A stretch of DNA of 32,749 bases from an uncultured Blautia sp. (lineage in GTDB: Bacteria; Bacillota; Clostridia; Lachnospirales; Lachnospiraceae), in contig NZ_CAKRXI010000035.1 of NCBI RefSeq assembly GCF_934424005.1, forward strand, positions 1 through 32,749, read 5' to 3'. Position 1 is the first letter of the stretch; the number at the start of each line of letters is the position of its first letter. The position numbers were made by a program, and so were the translations under genes. The notes beneath the pieces were generated by a model that was given only the letters and a program-made list of their open reading frames with translations, had not been told where the DNA came from and did not search any database. Shown here piece after piece: positions 15,117-23,310 of this stretch.

Positions 15117-15184
15117 ACAGTTCTTTGATGAAACAAAATGTAACATAAATGAATCGAAATGCAACGAGGTGTAACAAACAGATT

Positions 15185-15718
15185 ATGAACAAGAAAGAAA
15201 ATCATTCTGCGAAAAGTGAAATAGAGCAGGCATTTCTGCGGCTTATGACACAAAAATCCTACATGGACATTACAGTAACAGATATTGTGCAGGAAGCAAA
15301 AGTTGCAAGAGTTTCTTTTTACAGAAATTTTGCATCGATTTCGGAAATACTGGACAGTATTGCAGACGCAACAGCGGAGAAGCTGAATATAGAGTTTCTT
15401 CCATTATTAGACACATCTGATGAACGAAAACTGCGGGAATATCTGTTCAATTATTTTTATCAGATATCGTTGAATTATAAAGAAATGTGGGCGATTCGTG
15501 GGTTGAATATGGATCTTTTTACGAAAAGACTTGGGGAGAAAATTCATGAAAAGAGAAAAGCAGTCGAATCCGCAGATCCTGATATATCAGAAAAATATGG
15601 ATGGGTTGTAAAACTCTGTGTACTGGACGGTGTTTCGAGACGCTGGATCATGGACGAAATGAAAGAAACACCGGAAGAAATCATTGATTATGTGATGCCA
15701 ATCATTAAAACATTATAA
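15185..15718 (+). CDS. TetR-family transcriptional regulator
   Basis: This 177-residue protein has the N-terminal TetR helix-turn-helix (EIEQAFLRLMTQKSYMDITVTDIVQEAKVARVSFYRNFAS, about residues 9-48). An all-helical ligand or dimerisation domain follows. The Y-R-N-F after the recognition helix is typical. ATG 15185 is chosen; GAGGTG lies 13 nt upstream, longer than ideal, and an ATG at 15149 is possible but has no site. The ligand is unknown. It is 27 nt upstream of a degV gene and divergent from yitT. Confidence 0.85.
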   Translation: MNKKENHSAKSEIEQAFLRLMTQKSYMDITVTDIVQEAKVARVSFYRNFASISEILDSIADATAEKLNIEFLPLLDTSDERKLREYLFNYFYQISLNYKEMWAIRGLNMDLFTKRLGEKIHEKRKAVESADPDISEKYGWVVKLCVLDGVSRRWIMDEMKETPEEIIDYVMPIIKTL

Positions 15719-15745
15719 AAACAGAATACAAAGGAAGAAGATATT

Positions 15746-16621
15746 ATGAAGAAAACAGGAATCATGACAGACAGCCATAGCGGGATTTTAAACGAAGAGG
15801 CCGAAAGACTTGGAATCAAAGTGCTTCCAATGCCATTTTATATCGAAGAAAAGGTATATCGTGAAAGCGTAGATTTATCCAGAGAAGAATTTTATGATAT
15901 GCTGCGCAAGGGAACGGATGTAGCTACATCGCAACCGTCACTGGTAGAGGTTGCGGAGATGTGGAAAGAAATGTTGAAAGAATATGAAGAAATCGTATAT
16001 ATTCCGCTCAGCAGTGCATTAAGCGGTTCCTGTATGGCAGCAACGGCAATGGCAAATGAAGATGAATTTGCCGGAAAAGTCTTTGTAGTTGACAATGGTC
16101 GTGTAGCGACTCCGATGCACCGCTCGGTTCTTGATGCAGTAGAAATGACAGAAAAAGGTTACAGTGCAGCTGAAATCAAGAAAATCCTTGAGGAAACCAG
16201 AGAAAAGATGACGATTTACATTGGACTCAGCACATTGGAATATCTGAAAAAAGGTGGAAGGGTCAGCTCAGTGACAGCCCTGGCAGCAGATGTCCTGAAT
16301 ATTAAACCAGTCATGCATTTCAGTACAGGAACACTTGATACTTATCAGAAATGTCGTGGTATGAAGAAAGCACGCAGGGTCATGATCGATGCGATGAAAC
16401 ATGAACTGGAAACTAATTTCCGTGAAGAATATGAGGCAGGAAATGTATATCTGATGGCGGCTTCCAGCAGCACTGATGAAGTAACGGCAGAATGGATGGC
16501 CCAGATTAAAGAAAGCTTTCCGGGAATGGATGTTATGTGTGATAAACTTTCCTTTGGGCTGTCCTGTCATATCGGTCCGGATGGGCTGGGAATCGGCTGT
16601 ACCTGCAAACCTGTAGAATAA
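15746..16621 (+). CDS. DegV/FakB-family fatty acid-binding protein
   Basis: This 291-residue protein matches DegV from end to end: GIMTDSHSGI at the start, the TSQPS motif, SSALSGSCMAA, and KKGGRVSS with the late GLSCHIGPDGLGIGC segment. FakB/DegV proteins bind a fatty acid and present it to the FakA kinase for phosphorylation and entry into phospholipid synthesis. No fakA is in the window. Cotranscription with the TetR gene suggests that regulator may sense a fatty acid or acyl ligand, an inference only. Confidence 0.9.
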   Translation: MKKTGIMTDSHSGILNEEAERLGIKVLPMPFYIEEKVYRESVDLSREEFYDMLRKGTDVATSQPSLVEVAEMWKEMLKEYEEIVYIPLSSALSGSCMAATAMANEDEFAGKVFVVDNGRVATPMHRSVLDAVEMTEKGYSAAEIKKILEETREKMTIYIGLSTLEYLKKGGRVSSVTALAADVLNIKPVMHFSTGTLDTYQKCRGMKKARRVMIDAMKHELETNFREEYEAGNVYLMAASSSTDEVTAEWMAQIKESFPGMDVMCDKLSFGLSCHIGPDGLGIGCTCKPVE

Positions 16622-16638
16622 ACGAAACATATGGAAAA

Positions 16639-16704
16639 ATCGTTGTGAAAAGTCGTAGTAAATATTTGACACGTTAATGCGGTGCAAATTCACAGCGATT
16701 TTTT
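16639..16704 (+). terminator. Long-loop terminator after degV
   Basis: ATCGTTGTGAA (16639-16649) pairs with TTCACAGCGAT (16689-16699) with one G-U pair, followed by T6. The 39-nt loop is unusually long. Confidence 0.65.
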
Positions 16705-16709
16705 ATTGA

Positions 16710-16738
16710 TTGCTGTCGTCTTAAAACCATGATATTAT
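16710..16738 (+). promoter_or_regulatory. Promoter of the NSS transporter gene
   Basis: TTGCTG (16710-16715), a 17-bp spacer ending in TGA, and TATTAT (16733-16738) give an extended -10 promoter about 65 bp before the start codon. Confidence 0.65.
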
Positions 16739-16803
16739 CAAAGAAGCTGAAATTATTTATGAAGGTTTGAGCAAAATATATGGATGGGGGAAAGGGTAAT
16801 TTT

Positions 16804-18177
16804 ATGGAGCAACATCATCATGAAAGAAGTACATTTTCCGGGAAACTGGGATTTGTATTGTCGGCTGCCGGAGCATCGGTTGGCCTGGGAAATATCTGGA
16901 GGTTTCCATATCTGGCAGCCAAGTATGGCGGAGGAATTTTTCTGCTGATTTATATTATTCTGGCGCTGACATTTGGATATTCCATGATCATAGCCGAAAC
17001 AGCACTTGGGCGTATGACGAAGAAAAGTCCGGTAAGTGCGTTTGGCAAATTTGGCAAATCAAAATGGCTGTCCTTTGGTGGCTGGATCAATGCGATCATT
17101 CCGATTCTGATCGTACCGTATTATTCTGTGATCGGTGGATGGGTAATCAAATATCTGGTTGAATATGTAAAAGGAAACAGCCAGAAACTGGCAACGGATG
17201 GATATTTTTCTGAATTTATCTCAAATGGAGTATCCACAGAAATCTGTTTCCTGGTATTTGCGTTATTTACTGTGGTGATCATTTATGCCGGAGTTCGCAA
17301 CGGAGTAGAACGTGTTTCCAAGTTTATGATGCCGATACTGGTATTTCTGTCAATATTGATCACCATATATTCCGTAACCAGACCGGGAGCACTGGAAGGT
17401 GTAAAATATTTTCTTGTACCGAATCTTGAAAATTTTTCGTGGATGACAGTAGTTACGGCAATGGGACAGATGTTCTACTCACTCTCCATTGCAATGGGCA
17501 TTCTGGTAACTTTCGGTTCTTATATGAAGAAAGATGTCTCAATTGAAGGCTCAACAACGAATGTTGAGATTTTTGATACCGCAATTGCAATCATGGCAGG
17601 TCTGATGATTATTCCGGCAGTTTTCGCATTTTCAGGCGGAGATCCAGATACACTACAAGCTGGACCATCCCTGATGTTTATCACGATTCCGAAAGTTTTT
17701 GCAAGCATGGGACTTGGAACACCAGTGGGAATTCTGTTTTTCGTATTGGTGCTCTGTGCTGCACTGACAAGTTCTATTGCGTTGACAGAGAGTGCAGTAT
17801 CGACATTTCAGGATGAGCTGAAATGGTGCAGACAGAAATCTACGCTTGTTGTCGGTGGAATCATGATCGTATTGGGAAGCCTTTCTTCTCTGGGATACGG
17901 CCCACTTGGTTTTGTGAAGATCATTGGAATGCAGTTCCTGGATTTCTTTGATTTCCTGACAAACTCTGTTATGATGCCGATCGCGGCACTGGCAACCTGC
18001 CTTCTGATCTCAAGGGTAATCGGAGTGAAGAAAATTGAAGAGGAAGTGACACTTGAGGGTGGATCTTTTAAAAGAAAGAAAATCTTCAACTTTATGATCA
18101 AATATCTCTGCCCGATCTTTGCAGCAATTATTCTGTTTAGTTCTGTGGCAAATGCGTTTGGATGGATTTCCATGTAA
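16804..18177 (+). CDS. Neurotransmitter:sodium symporter (NSS/SLC6) family transporter
   Basis: This 457-residue membrane protein has 11-12 predicted spans. Its N-terminal signature AAGASVGLGNIWRFPYLAAKYGG (about residues 21-43) forms the sodium and substrate site in LeuT-like proteins. Bacterial members import amino acids with sodium. ATG 16804 follows GGGGGAAAGGG at proper spacing; the ATG at 16780 lies upstream of that site. It is a single-gene unit between its own promoter and a strong terminator. Substrate is not predictable from the sequence. Confidence 0.92.
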   Translation: MEQHHHERSTFSGKLGFVLSAAGASVGLGNIWRFPYLAAKYGGGIFLLIYIILALTFGYSMIIAETALGRMTKKSPVSAFGKFGKSKWLSFGGWINAIIPILIVPYYSVIGGWVIKYLVEYVKGNSQKLATDGYFSEFISNGVSTEICFLVFALFTVVIIYAGVRNGVERVSKFMMPILVFLSILITIYSVTRPGALEGVKYFLVPNLENFSWMTVVTAMGQMFYSLSIAMGILVTFGSYMKKDVSIEGSTTNVEIFDTAIAIMAGLMIIPAVFAFSGGDPDTLQAGPSLMFITIPKVFASMGLGTPVGILFFVLVLCAALTSSIALTESAVSTFQDELKWCRQKSTLVVGGIMIVLGSLSSLGYGPLGFVKIIGMQFLDFFDFLTNSVMMPIAALATCLLISRVIGVKKIEEEVTLEGGSFKRKKIFNFMIKYLCPIFAAIILFSSVANAFGWISM

Positions 18178-18190
18178 TAAAGAAATAATA

Positions 18191-18237
18191 AAACCGCAGT
18201 ATTCTGTATATAAAAAATACAGGAAGCTGCGGTTTTT
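18191..18237. terminator. Bidirectional terminator between NSS and yitT genes
   Basis: AAACCGCAG (18191-18199) pairs with CTGCGGTTT (18227-18235). An inner CTGTAT/ATACAG helix extends the hairpin. T-rich tails lie on both strands. Confidence 0.85.
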
Positions 18238-18273
18238 ATGTGTTCTTAATAAGTGCACAGGTTTGGCATCAGA

Positions 18274-19128
18274 TCAGACTTTAGGCTGATAGCGCATATC
18301 AGACACATTATAAACTGTGATGAAGGCGAGAGGGTCTTCTTTGTTGATGAAGTTCATCAGTTTCTGATATTCTGTTTTATCCACGATCGTGATGATTTCC
18401 TTTCGTTTCTGCATATTGTAAGCACCATATGCTTCATAAACGGTAGCACCACTGTGCAGTTCGTGGATGATAAAATCACGAAGTTCTTTTTCTTTTTTGG
18501 TAATGATACACACACGTCGTTTGATATTGTGGTCAAAGATAAAATGATCGAGTACGATACCGTTGAAGTAAGTTCCGAGAATACTTAAGACTACGGTCTT
18601 TTTGTCGTAGACAAGTGCGGCAGAAAGAGCTACACACATGCCGGAGAGGGACATTGCTTTTCCTAACTCCATATGCAGATATTTGTTCATGATCTTGGCA
18701 ACGATGTCCAGTCCGCCGGAAGAGGCATTGCGGTTAAAAAGAATACTGAGTCCGACGCTGACAACCAGAATATAGCAGAGTACATCCAGTTCCTGGCTGT
18801 TGGTCATGGAACCAAAATCCGGGAAGATTCTTTCAAATATTCCAAGAAAGATGGGGAGCATGATGCTGGTATAAACTGTTTTTACTCCGAATTCTTTGCC
18901 GCAGGTGATAAAACCAATGATCAGAAGTACGACATTCAGGATCATGGTGATCGCAGATAAAGGCAGTGGAACAAAGTTTGAGAGTATGATTCCAAGGCCG
19001 GAGATGCTGCTGACAGAAGTGTGGCTTGGTACAAGAAAGAAGTACACAGCAGCGGAGATGATCGCAACCGCACCTGTCAGGATCAGAGTCTCTGTTAATA
19101 AGTTTTTATAATTCAGTTGATTTTTCAT
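18274..19128 (-). CDS. YitT/DUF2179-family membrane protein, second copy
   Basis: This 284-residue protein has the same layout as the one at 14144-14980: about five membrane segments and a C-terminal DUF2179 domain from about residue 205 (RRVCIITKKEKELRDFI onward). The motif here is NASSGGLDIVAKI rather than GGCIDGSEIFA, and overall identity by eye is low, so it is an old paralogue, not a recent duplicate. Function unknown. It ends at the bidirectional terminator. Confidence 0.88.
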   Translation of the reverse strand: MKNQLNYKNLLTETLILTGAVAIISAAVYFFLVPSHTSVSSISGLGIILSNFVPLPLSAITMILNVVLLIIGFITCGKEFGVKTVYTSIMLPIFLGIFERIFPDFGSMTNSQELDVLCYILVVSVGLSILFNRNASSGGLDIVAKIMNKYLHMELGKAMSLSGMCVALSAALVYDKKTVVLSILGTYFNGIVLDHFIFDHNIKRRVCIITKKEKELRDFIIHELHSGATVYEAYGAYNMQKRKEIITIVDKTEYQKLMNFINKEDPLAFITVYNVSDMRYQPKV

Positions 19129-19169
19129 AAAAGAAAATCCTTTTCTGTTATTATTGGAATTCTGTGAAC

Positions 19170-19724
19170 TTATGCTTCCGGGACAGGAAGATTTACCGTG
19201 ATCGGGTCATGTCCAAGAGCAGGAATAATTTTCGTTGTCAGATCTTCCGTTGTAAATTTGAGACTTGAAGTATTGATGCATGGATGACAGCCAAAATAAG
19301 GCTCTTTCATAATGTCCTTATCAATCAGAAGCTGGACCTTTTTCTCTGAATCGTTCATCAGTCCCAGGATACTGACGGATCCCGGAGTAATATCCAGATA
19401 CTCTTCCATATATTCCGGTTTTGCAAAAGACAATCTGGCAGAGTGGATCTGTGCAGAAAGATCTTTGGTCTTAAACGGTTTGTTACCAGGCATCAGCAGC
19501 AGATAGAAATTTGTTTCCTGGCGATTACACAGAAATAAATTTTTGCAGATCGCCGTGTTGTCACCGAGGGTGCGGTCGATCTCCTCACATGCCTCCATAG
19601 TCATAGCGGCTTCATGGTCAATTCGCTGATATTCAATTCCAAGCTTATCTAAAAAATCATAGACACGGACTTCTTTGTCCAGACGTTCATCTGTGTTTGC
19701 AGGTCTTCCATTTTGTAGTTCCAT
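19170..19724 (-). CDS. ProX/YbaK-type aminoacyl-tRNA(Pro) deacylase
   Basis: This 184-residue protein has the YbaK/ProX fold. A lysine-bearing motif AICKNLFLCNRQ appears near residue 60, and the late motif GCHPCINTSSLKF near 145. Family members act in trans to hydrolyse Ala- or Cys-tRNA(Pro) made by prolyl-tRNA synthetase errors. The ATG at 19724 has GAAAGG upstream. The leader contains two hairpins, and the promoter carries the same box as the neighbouring two-component and thioredoxin operons. Confidence 0.88.
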   Translation of the reverse strand: MELQNGRPANTDERLDKEVRVYDFLDKLGIEYQRIDHEAAMTMEACEEIDRTLGDNTAICKNLFLCNRQETNFYLLLMPGNKPFKTKDLSAQIHSARLSFAKPEYMEEYLDITPGSVSILGLMNDSEKKVQLLIDKDIMKEPYFGCHPCINTSSLKFTTEDLTTKIIPALGHDPITVNLPVPEA

Positions 19725-19738
19725 TTCAATGCCTTTCT

Positions 19739-19796
19739 GGGGACGGTGTTTTTGGCTTTTTTAGTGTCCCCTATGGTCGGGGCCTTTGCCACCGAC
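19739..19796 (-). promoter_or_regulatory. Structured proX leader (REP-like inverted repeats)
   Basis: On the minus strand GTCGG/CCGAC (19792-19796 with 19776-19780) is followed by GGGGAC/GTCCCC (19766-19771 with 19739-19744), ending just before the ribosome site. CCCC of the first hairpin could also pair with GGGG of the second, so the two are potentially exclusive. The GGGGAC...GTCCCC palindrome also resembles REP-type repeats. Confidence 0.5.
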
Positions 19797-19811
19797 ATTT
19801 TATTTTTCTAT

Positions 19812-19840
19812 ATAATAGCATATCAGCTATAAAATTCGTA
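19812..19840 (-). promoter_or_regulatory. proX promoter with ACGAATTTTATA box
   Basis: On the minus strand, TACGAATTTTATA (19828-19840), then 10 bp ending in TGC, then TATTAT (19812-19817). The same box, spacing and extended -10 occur at 21806-21835 and 21879-21908. The box covers the -35 position, as for a class II activator site. Confidence 0.7.
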
Positions 19841-19866
19841 GTCATATTTACTCAAAATGTAATCAC

Positions 19867-21054
19867 TTATATAGGCAGTACAAGTGCAATCGTACTGCCT
19901 TGTTCACTGCTCGCAAGTACTTTTACCTGTCCGCCATGCTGTCTGGCAATTTCATTTACAAGAGCAAGTCCTAGGCCGGCGCCGCCCATGGCACGGCTTC
20001 TGGATTTGTCCACGCGGAAAAATGGATCAAAAATTTTTTCCTGAAATTCAGGAGAGATACCAATTCCGGTGTCTGTTACTTCAACTAAAGCATAGTCTGT
20101 AGGTTTGGAATGCGCAGCAGGCAGATCTTTTTTCTGAGATATTTTTACCGTTACTTTTCCACCAGAATGATTGTATTTGATGGCATTTTCCACAAGATTA
20201 TAAACAGCACGGTAGAGAAGAAGATAGCTTCCGGTAACGGTGCAGTCACCCTCTTCCTGGATCAGTTCCACTTTTTTCTGGTCAGCAATGGAGGCAAGAT
20301 CGCAGCAGACTTCATCGGTGAGTTCTGCCAGTGAAATAAAATCAGAGCGTTCAACGGATTGTATCCCGGTCATATCGAGAAGGACCTCAGATAGATGAGA
20401 AAGTCGTTCGGTCTGATTCTGGATCATTCCAAAGACGTCCTGATATTCTTCTATTGTCGGAGTTTTCTTGCGTGCAAAAACTTCGAGGTTTGTCTGCATG
20501 ACAGCAAGCGGAGTTCTCAGCTCATGAGCGGCACTGGCAGAAAACTGCTTCTGTGCTGTAAACGCATCATCCAGTCGGGAAAGCATTTTATTAAAAGAGC
20601 CTGTAAGACGAGAAATCTCATCGTTTGTATCTGGAACTTCAAGAGACTCAGAAAGATTCTGGGCCTCTATTTTATTGACTTCGTTACTGAGTCTTCGCAG
20701 AGGCAGCAGTGCACGGCGGCTGATAAAATATGTACCGACACTGCTCAGGAGAATAATGATTGCAGTTGCAATGATACTTCTGGTGCGGAAAAGGTCTTTG
20801 GTTTCCTGTACCTGATCGGAAAGACCTGCAAACAGAGTGTTTGGATTAATGTTAAAGGTGATTGGCGTGGAATCAGTTTCATTGATCTTTACGACATAAT
20901 CACCCAGATTTTCGATTCCGGTAACAGCGGAGTTACTAATAAAAAAATACATCAGGACACAGGTGACAGTCATCAGGAGCGTGATGATCAGTGTCAGCCT
21001 CCACTGCAGAGAGAGTTTTTTCAGAGGATTTTTTGTTGTATGTTCTTTTTTCAT
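19867..21054 (-). CDS. Membrane sensor histidine kinase
   Basis: This 395-residue kinase has TM1 at about 19-40, a short outer domain of about 50 residues (41-92), TM2 at about 93-112 and HAMP at about 112-165. HisKA carries H177 (SAAHELRTPL), and the ATPase domain has NLVENAIKYN, DTGIGIS and GGAGLGLAL. The outer domain is small and has no cysteine. The gene overlaps the response regulator gene by 4 nt (ATGA). Neighbours suggest envelope or thiol stress as signal, inferred from shared promoter boxes only. Confidence 0.92.
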   Translation of the reverse strand: MKKEHTTKNPLKKLSLQWRLTLIITLLMTVTCVLMYFFISNSAVTGIENLGDYVVKINETDSTPITFNINPNTLFAGLSDQVQETKDLFRTRSIIATAIIILLSSVGTYFISRRALLPLRRLSNEVNKIEAQNLSESLEVPDTNDEISRLTGSFNKMLSRLDDAFTAQKQFSASAAHELRTPLAVMQTNLEVFARKKTPTIEEYQDVFGMIQNQTERLSHLSEVLLDMTGIQSVERSDFISLAELTDEVCCDLASIADQKKVELIQEEGDCTVTGSYLLLYRAVYNLVENAIKYNHSGGKVTVKISQKKDLPAAHSKPTDYALVEVTDTGIGISPEFQEKIFDPFFRVDKSRSRAMGGAGLGLALVNEIARQHGGQVKVLASSEQGSTIALVLPI

Positions 21055-21734
21055 TTCAGATCCTCCATGAGAATGTAACCCTGTCCAACCTTGTTCTGTA
21101 TCGGATCGTTTCCCAGAGCTGCGCGCAGCTTCTTGCGAAGGGAAGAAATGTGGACACGGATGGAATTACTGAAGCTGTTTACACTGCCGTCCCAGATATG
21201 TTCAATCAGTTCTTCCGGGCTGATGATACGATTCTGGTGGAGCATAAAATACTCCAGCAGAGCACTTTCCTTTCGGGTGAGAGAGAGTTCTTCACTATCA
21301 ATGTGTGCTTTTCTGGTGCGGGTGTCAAAGCTGATGTGGCCGCACTTCAGGCAGACATTCTCCTGAATAAATCTGCGCCTGGTCAGGCTGCGGATACGCG
21401 CTTCCAGTTCCTCAAAATGAAATGGTTTTGTCAGATAATCGTTTGCTCCAAGGTCAAGTCCTTCTACTTTATCCTCAATCTGGCCACGGGCTGAGAGAAT
21501 CAGAACTGGTGTGGAGGAATTCATCTCGCGGAACTGCCGCAGGATATCCAATCCGTCAATGCCAGGAAGGTTCAGATCCAGAAGGATCAGATCGTAGTTT
21601 TCAGTCGTACATAATTCCAGCCCTTCGTCTCCGTCTAGGCAGGTATCAGTTTCATAGCCATCCATACGCAGCCCCTCTGCGATCGAACGGCAGAGCTGTT
21701 CTTCGTCTTCTATTACTAATATATGCATGCGCAT
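21051..21734 (-). CDS. OmpR-family response regulator
   Basis: This 227-residue protein has a receiver domain with D53 as phosphoacceptor (LLDLNLPGIDG), D10 and E11 in the acidic pocket and K102 (YLTKPFHFEE). A winged-helix output domain follows (about 130-225; LSLTRKESALLEYFM, then SNSIRVHISSLRKKL). It partners the kinase at 19867-21054. It is divergent from the exported thioredoxin gene, and both promoters carry the same box as an inverted pair. It is the best candidate for binding that box. Confidence 0.92.
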   Translation of the reverse strand: MRMHILVIEDEEQLCRSIAEGLRMDGYETDTCLDGDEGLELCTTENYDLILLDLNLPGIDGLDILRQFREMNSSTPVLILSARGQIEDKVEGLDLGANDYLTKPFHFEELEARIRSLTRRRFIQENVCLKCGHISFDTRTRKAHIDSEELSLTRKESALLEYFMLHQNRIISPEELIEHIWDGSVNSFSNSIRVHISSLRKKLRAALGNDPIQNKVGQGYILMEDLK

Positions 21735-21805
21735 TCTCCTTTTTTCAGCAGATTTTGATCAGGTTACTGGGAACAAAGTGAGTAGTAACGATGTAATCTC
21801 TTCCT

Positions 21806-21835
21806 ATCATATCATGTTCCGTATAAAATTCGTGT
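21806..21835 (-). promoter_or_regulatory. Two-component operon promoter with ACGAATTTTATA box
   Basis: On the minus strand, ACACGAATTTTATA (21822-21835), 10 bp ending in TGA, then TATGAT (21806-21811). This is an extended -10 promoter whose -35 region is replaced by the shared box. Confidence 0.7.
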
Positions 21836-21878
21836 AAAAAAATAAATCGAAAAAATTTTTAATTTCCAGGATTTCTTA

Positions 21879-21908
21879 ACACGAATTTTATAGACAGGAT
21901 GCTATAAT
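21879..21908 (+). promoter_or_regulatory. Exported-redox operon promoter with ACGAATTTTATA box
   Basis: ACACGAATTTTATA (21879-21892), 10 bp ending in TGC, then a perfect TATAAT (21903-21908). The box is an exact inverted copy of that at 21822-21835. Confidence 0.75.
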
Positions 21909-21953
21909 TGCGACTATAGTAAACAAAAGGACTACGAAGGGAGAATATAAATC

Positions 21954-23129
21954 ATGAAATTCAGAACACGGAAAATCACAGCACTTATGGCAGCTGCAAT
22001 AGTAGGGGTATCTACACTTGGAAGTGTATCCGTAATGGCAGCAGAAAGTACAGAAACAATGGCGGTTCCGGCAGATCAGGCGGGAATGGTGGTTGATGGA
22101 GATGCAGCTGCAGCAGATGGTGACGCAATCTCGTCTGATTTTATACAGGGCACTTTTAAACCATCTGAGACAACAGTGCAGGCACAGGATTCTTATGAAT
22201 ATCCATTTCTTGGACTTAACATGAAGCTTCCTGAGGAACTGCTTAAACAGATAAAAGAGCAGACCATTGCAATGATCTCAAATGAAGTATGGAATGACAA
22301 TGCAGATGCAATTAAATATGCATATATAAGCTGGAGCGAAATGACCGAGGAGCAGAAAGAGGCAGAGGTTGACAAGATGGGAACAGCATATGATGACTGG
22401 TACAATAGTCTTGCAAAAGTTGGAGCGATTGGAATCTATGACGAAGATTCTGAGAAAGAACTGGATAAGATCACAGGCTGCACAGAACACAAAGAAATCG
22501 GAAGCAGTAGTGATGGAAAGTATAAATATTATCTGAGCACTAATAAAGATGCAGATGAATCCCTGAAAAAAGAAGTGGAAAAAATCGATGTGACACTCAC
22601 AGAGATGACACCATTCCAGCAGCTTTCTGCATTTGACCAGCCGCAGGAAACCAGCAATGCAGGTGATTCTACAAATGTTGGTAAATTCGAGACAAAAGGC
22701 GTTGACGGAAAAGACTACACAGAAAAAGTATTCAGCGATTATGACCTGACTCTGGTAAATATCTTTACTACCTGGTGTTCACCATGTGTCAACGAGATTC
22801 CGGAACTGGAAAAGCTTTATGAAGAGATGAAAGAAAAAGGCGTCGGTGTTGTCGGTGTTGTTCTCGATACAGTAGGTGATGACGGCAAACAGGATGATGA
22901 TACAGTGAAAAAAGCCGGCGTCCTTCAGGAGAAGACAAAAGCATCCTATCCATTCCTGATTCCGGATTCCACAATGATGAACGGACGTCTGAATGGTATC
23001 TCTGCTTTCCCTGAAACATTCTTTGTTGACAAAGAAGGAAACATTGTAGGAGAGACATATTCCGGAAGCCATACACTGGACGAGTGGAAAGAGATCGTTG
23101 AAAAAGAACTCGAGAACGTTTCAAAATAA
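21954..23129 (+). CDS. Exported thioredoxin-fold (TlpA-like) protein
   Basis: This 391-residue protein has a signal peptide (about 1-30, ending VMAA). An acidic linker and a helical domain of unknown role follow (about 80-225). The C-terminal thioredoxin/TlpA domain (about 240-390) carries the active site W-C275-S-P-C278 (FTTWCSPCVNEIP) and a cis-Pro region (ISAFPETFFVD). It should act outside the membrane as a disulfide reductase. GAAGGGAG precedes the start. A CXXC mini-protein and a membrane iron-sulfur protein follow in the same operon and may supply electrons. Confidence 0.9.
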   Translation: MKFRTRKITALMAAAIVGVSTLGSVSVMAAESTETMAVPADQAGMVVDGDAAAADGDAISSDFIQGTFKPSETTVQAQDSYEYPFLGLNMKLPEELLKQIKEQTIAMISNEVWNDNADAIKYAYISWSEMTEEQKEAEVDKMGTAYDDWYNSLAKVGAIGIYDEDSEKELDKITGCTEHKEIGSSSDGKYKYYLSTNKDADESLKKEVEKIDVTLTEMTPFQQLSAFDQPQETSNAGDSTNVGKFETKGVDGKDYTEKVFSDYDLTLVNIFTTWCSPCVNEIPELEKLYEEMKEKGVGVVGVVLDTVGDDGKQDDDTVKKAGVLQEKTKASYPFLIPDSTMMNGRLNGISAFPETFFVDKEGNIVGETYSGSHTLDEWKEIVEKELENVSK

Positions 23130-23150
23130 TTTAGTAGAAAGATCAGAAAA

Positions 23151-23303
23151 ATGATAAAAAAAATAGCAGATTCAAAGTGGACAGGCCCTGCGCTGGCGAT
23201 TCTGGGAATCCTCCTGATGATATTTGGAATTTACCGGGGCGAAGTGGATGTAGTTTTTACAAAGGCAATCAATATCTGTATGGAGTGTATTGGAATTGGA
23301 TAA
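23151..23303 (+). CDS. CD1871A-type CXXC mini-protein (50 aa)
   Basis: ATG 23151 opens 50 codons. A short N-terminus with WTGPALAILGILLMIFGIYRG forms one membrane helix. The tail ends FTKAINICMECIGIG, with a CXXC pair (CMEC). This matches the CD1871A-family CXXC proteins found in Clostridia between thioredoxin and 4Fe-4S membrane proteins. It lies 21 nt after the thioredoxin gene and its stop is 7 nt before the next chosen start. The vicinal cysteines suggest a thiol relay at the membrane face. Confidence 0.8.
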   Translation: MIKKIADSKWTGPALAILGILLMIFGIYRGEVDVVFTKAINICMECIGIG

Positions 23304-23310
23304 CAAGAAA

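Noticed and set aside
19739..19771. Inverted repeat GGGGAC...GTCCCC as an insertion sequence remnant
   Set aside because: No transposase fragment or target duplication is visible. It is kept only as a leader hairpin or REP-like repeat.
20395..21494. Long + strand frames opposite the histidine kinase and response regulator
   Set aside because: They lie wholly antisense to well-conserved two-component genes and have no ribosome sites or recognisable motifs.
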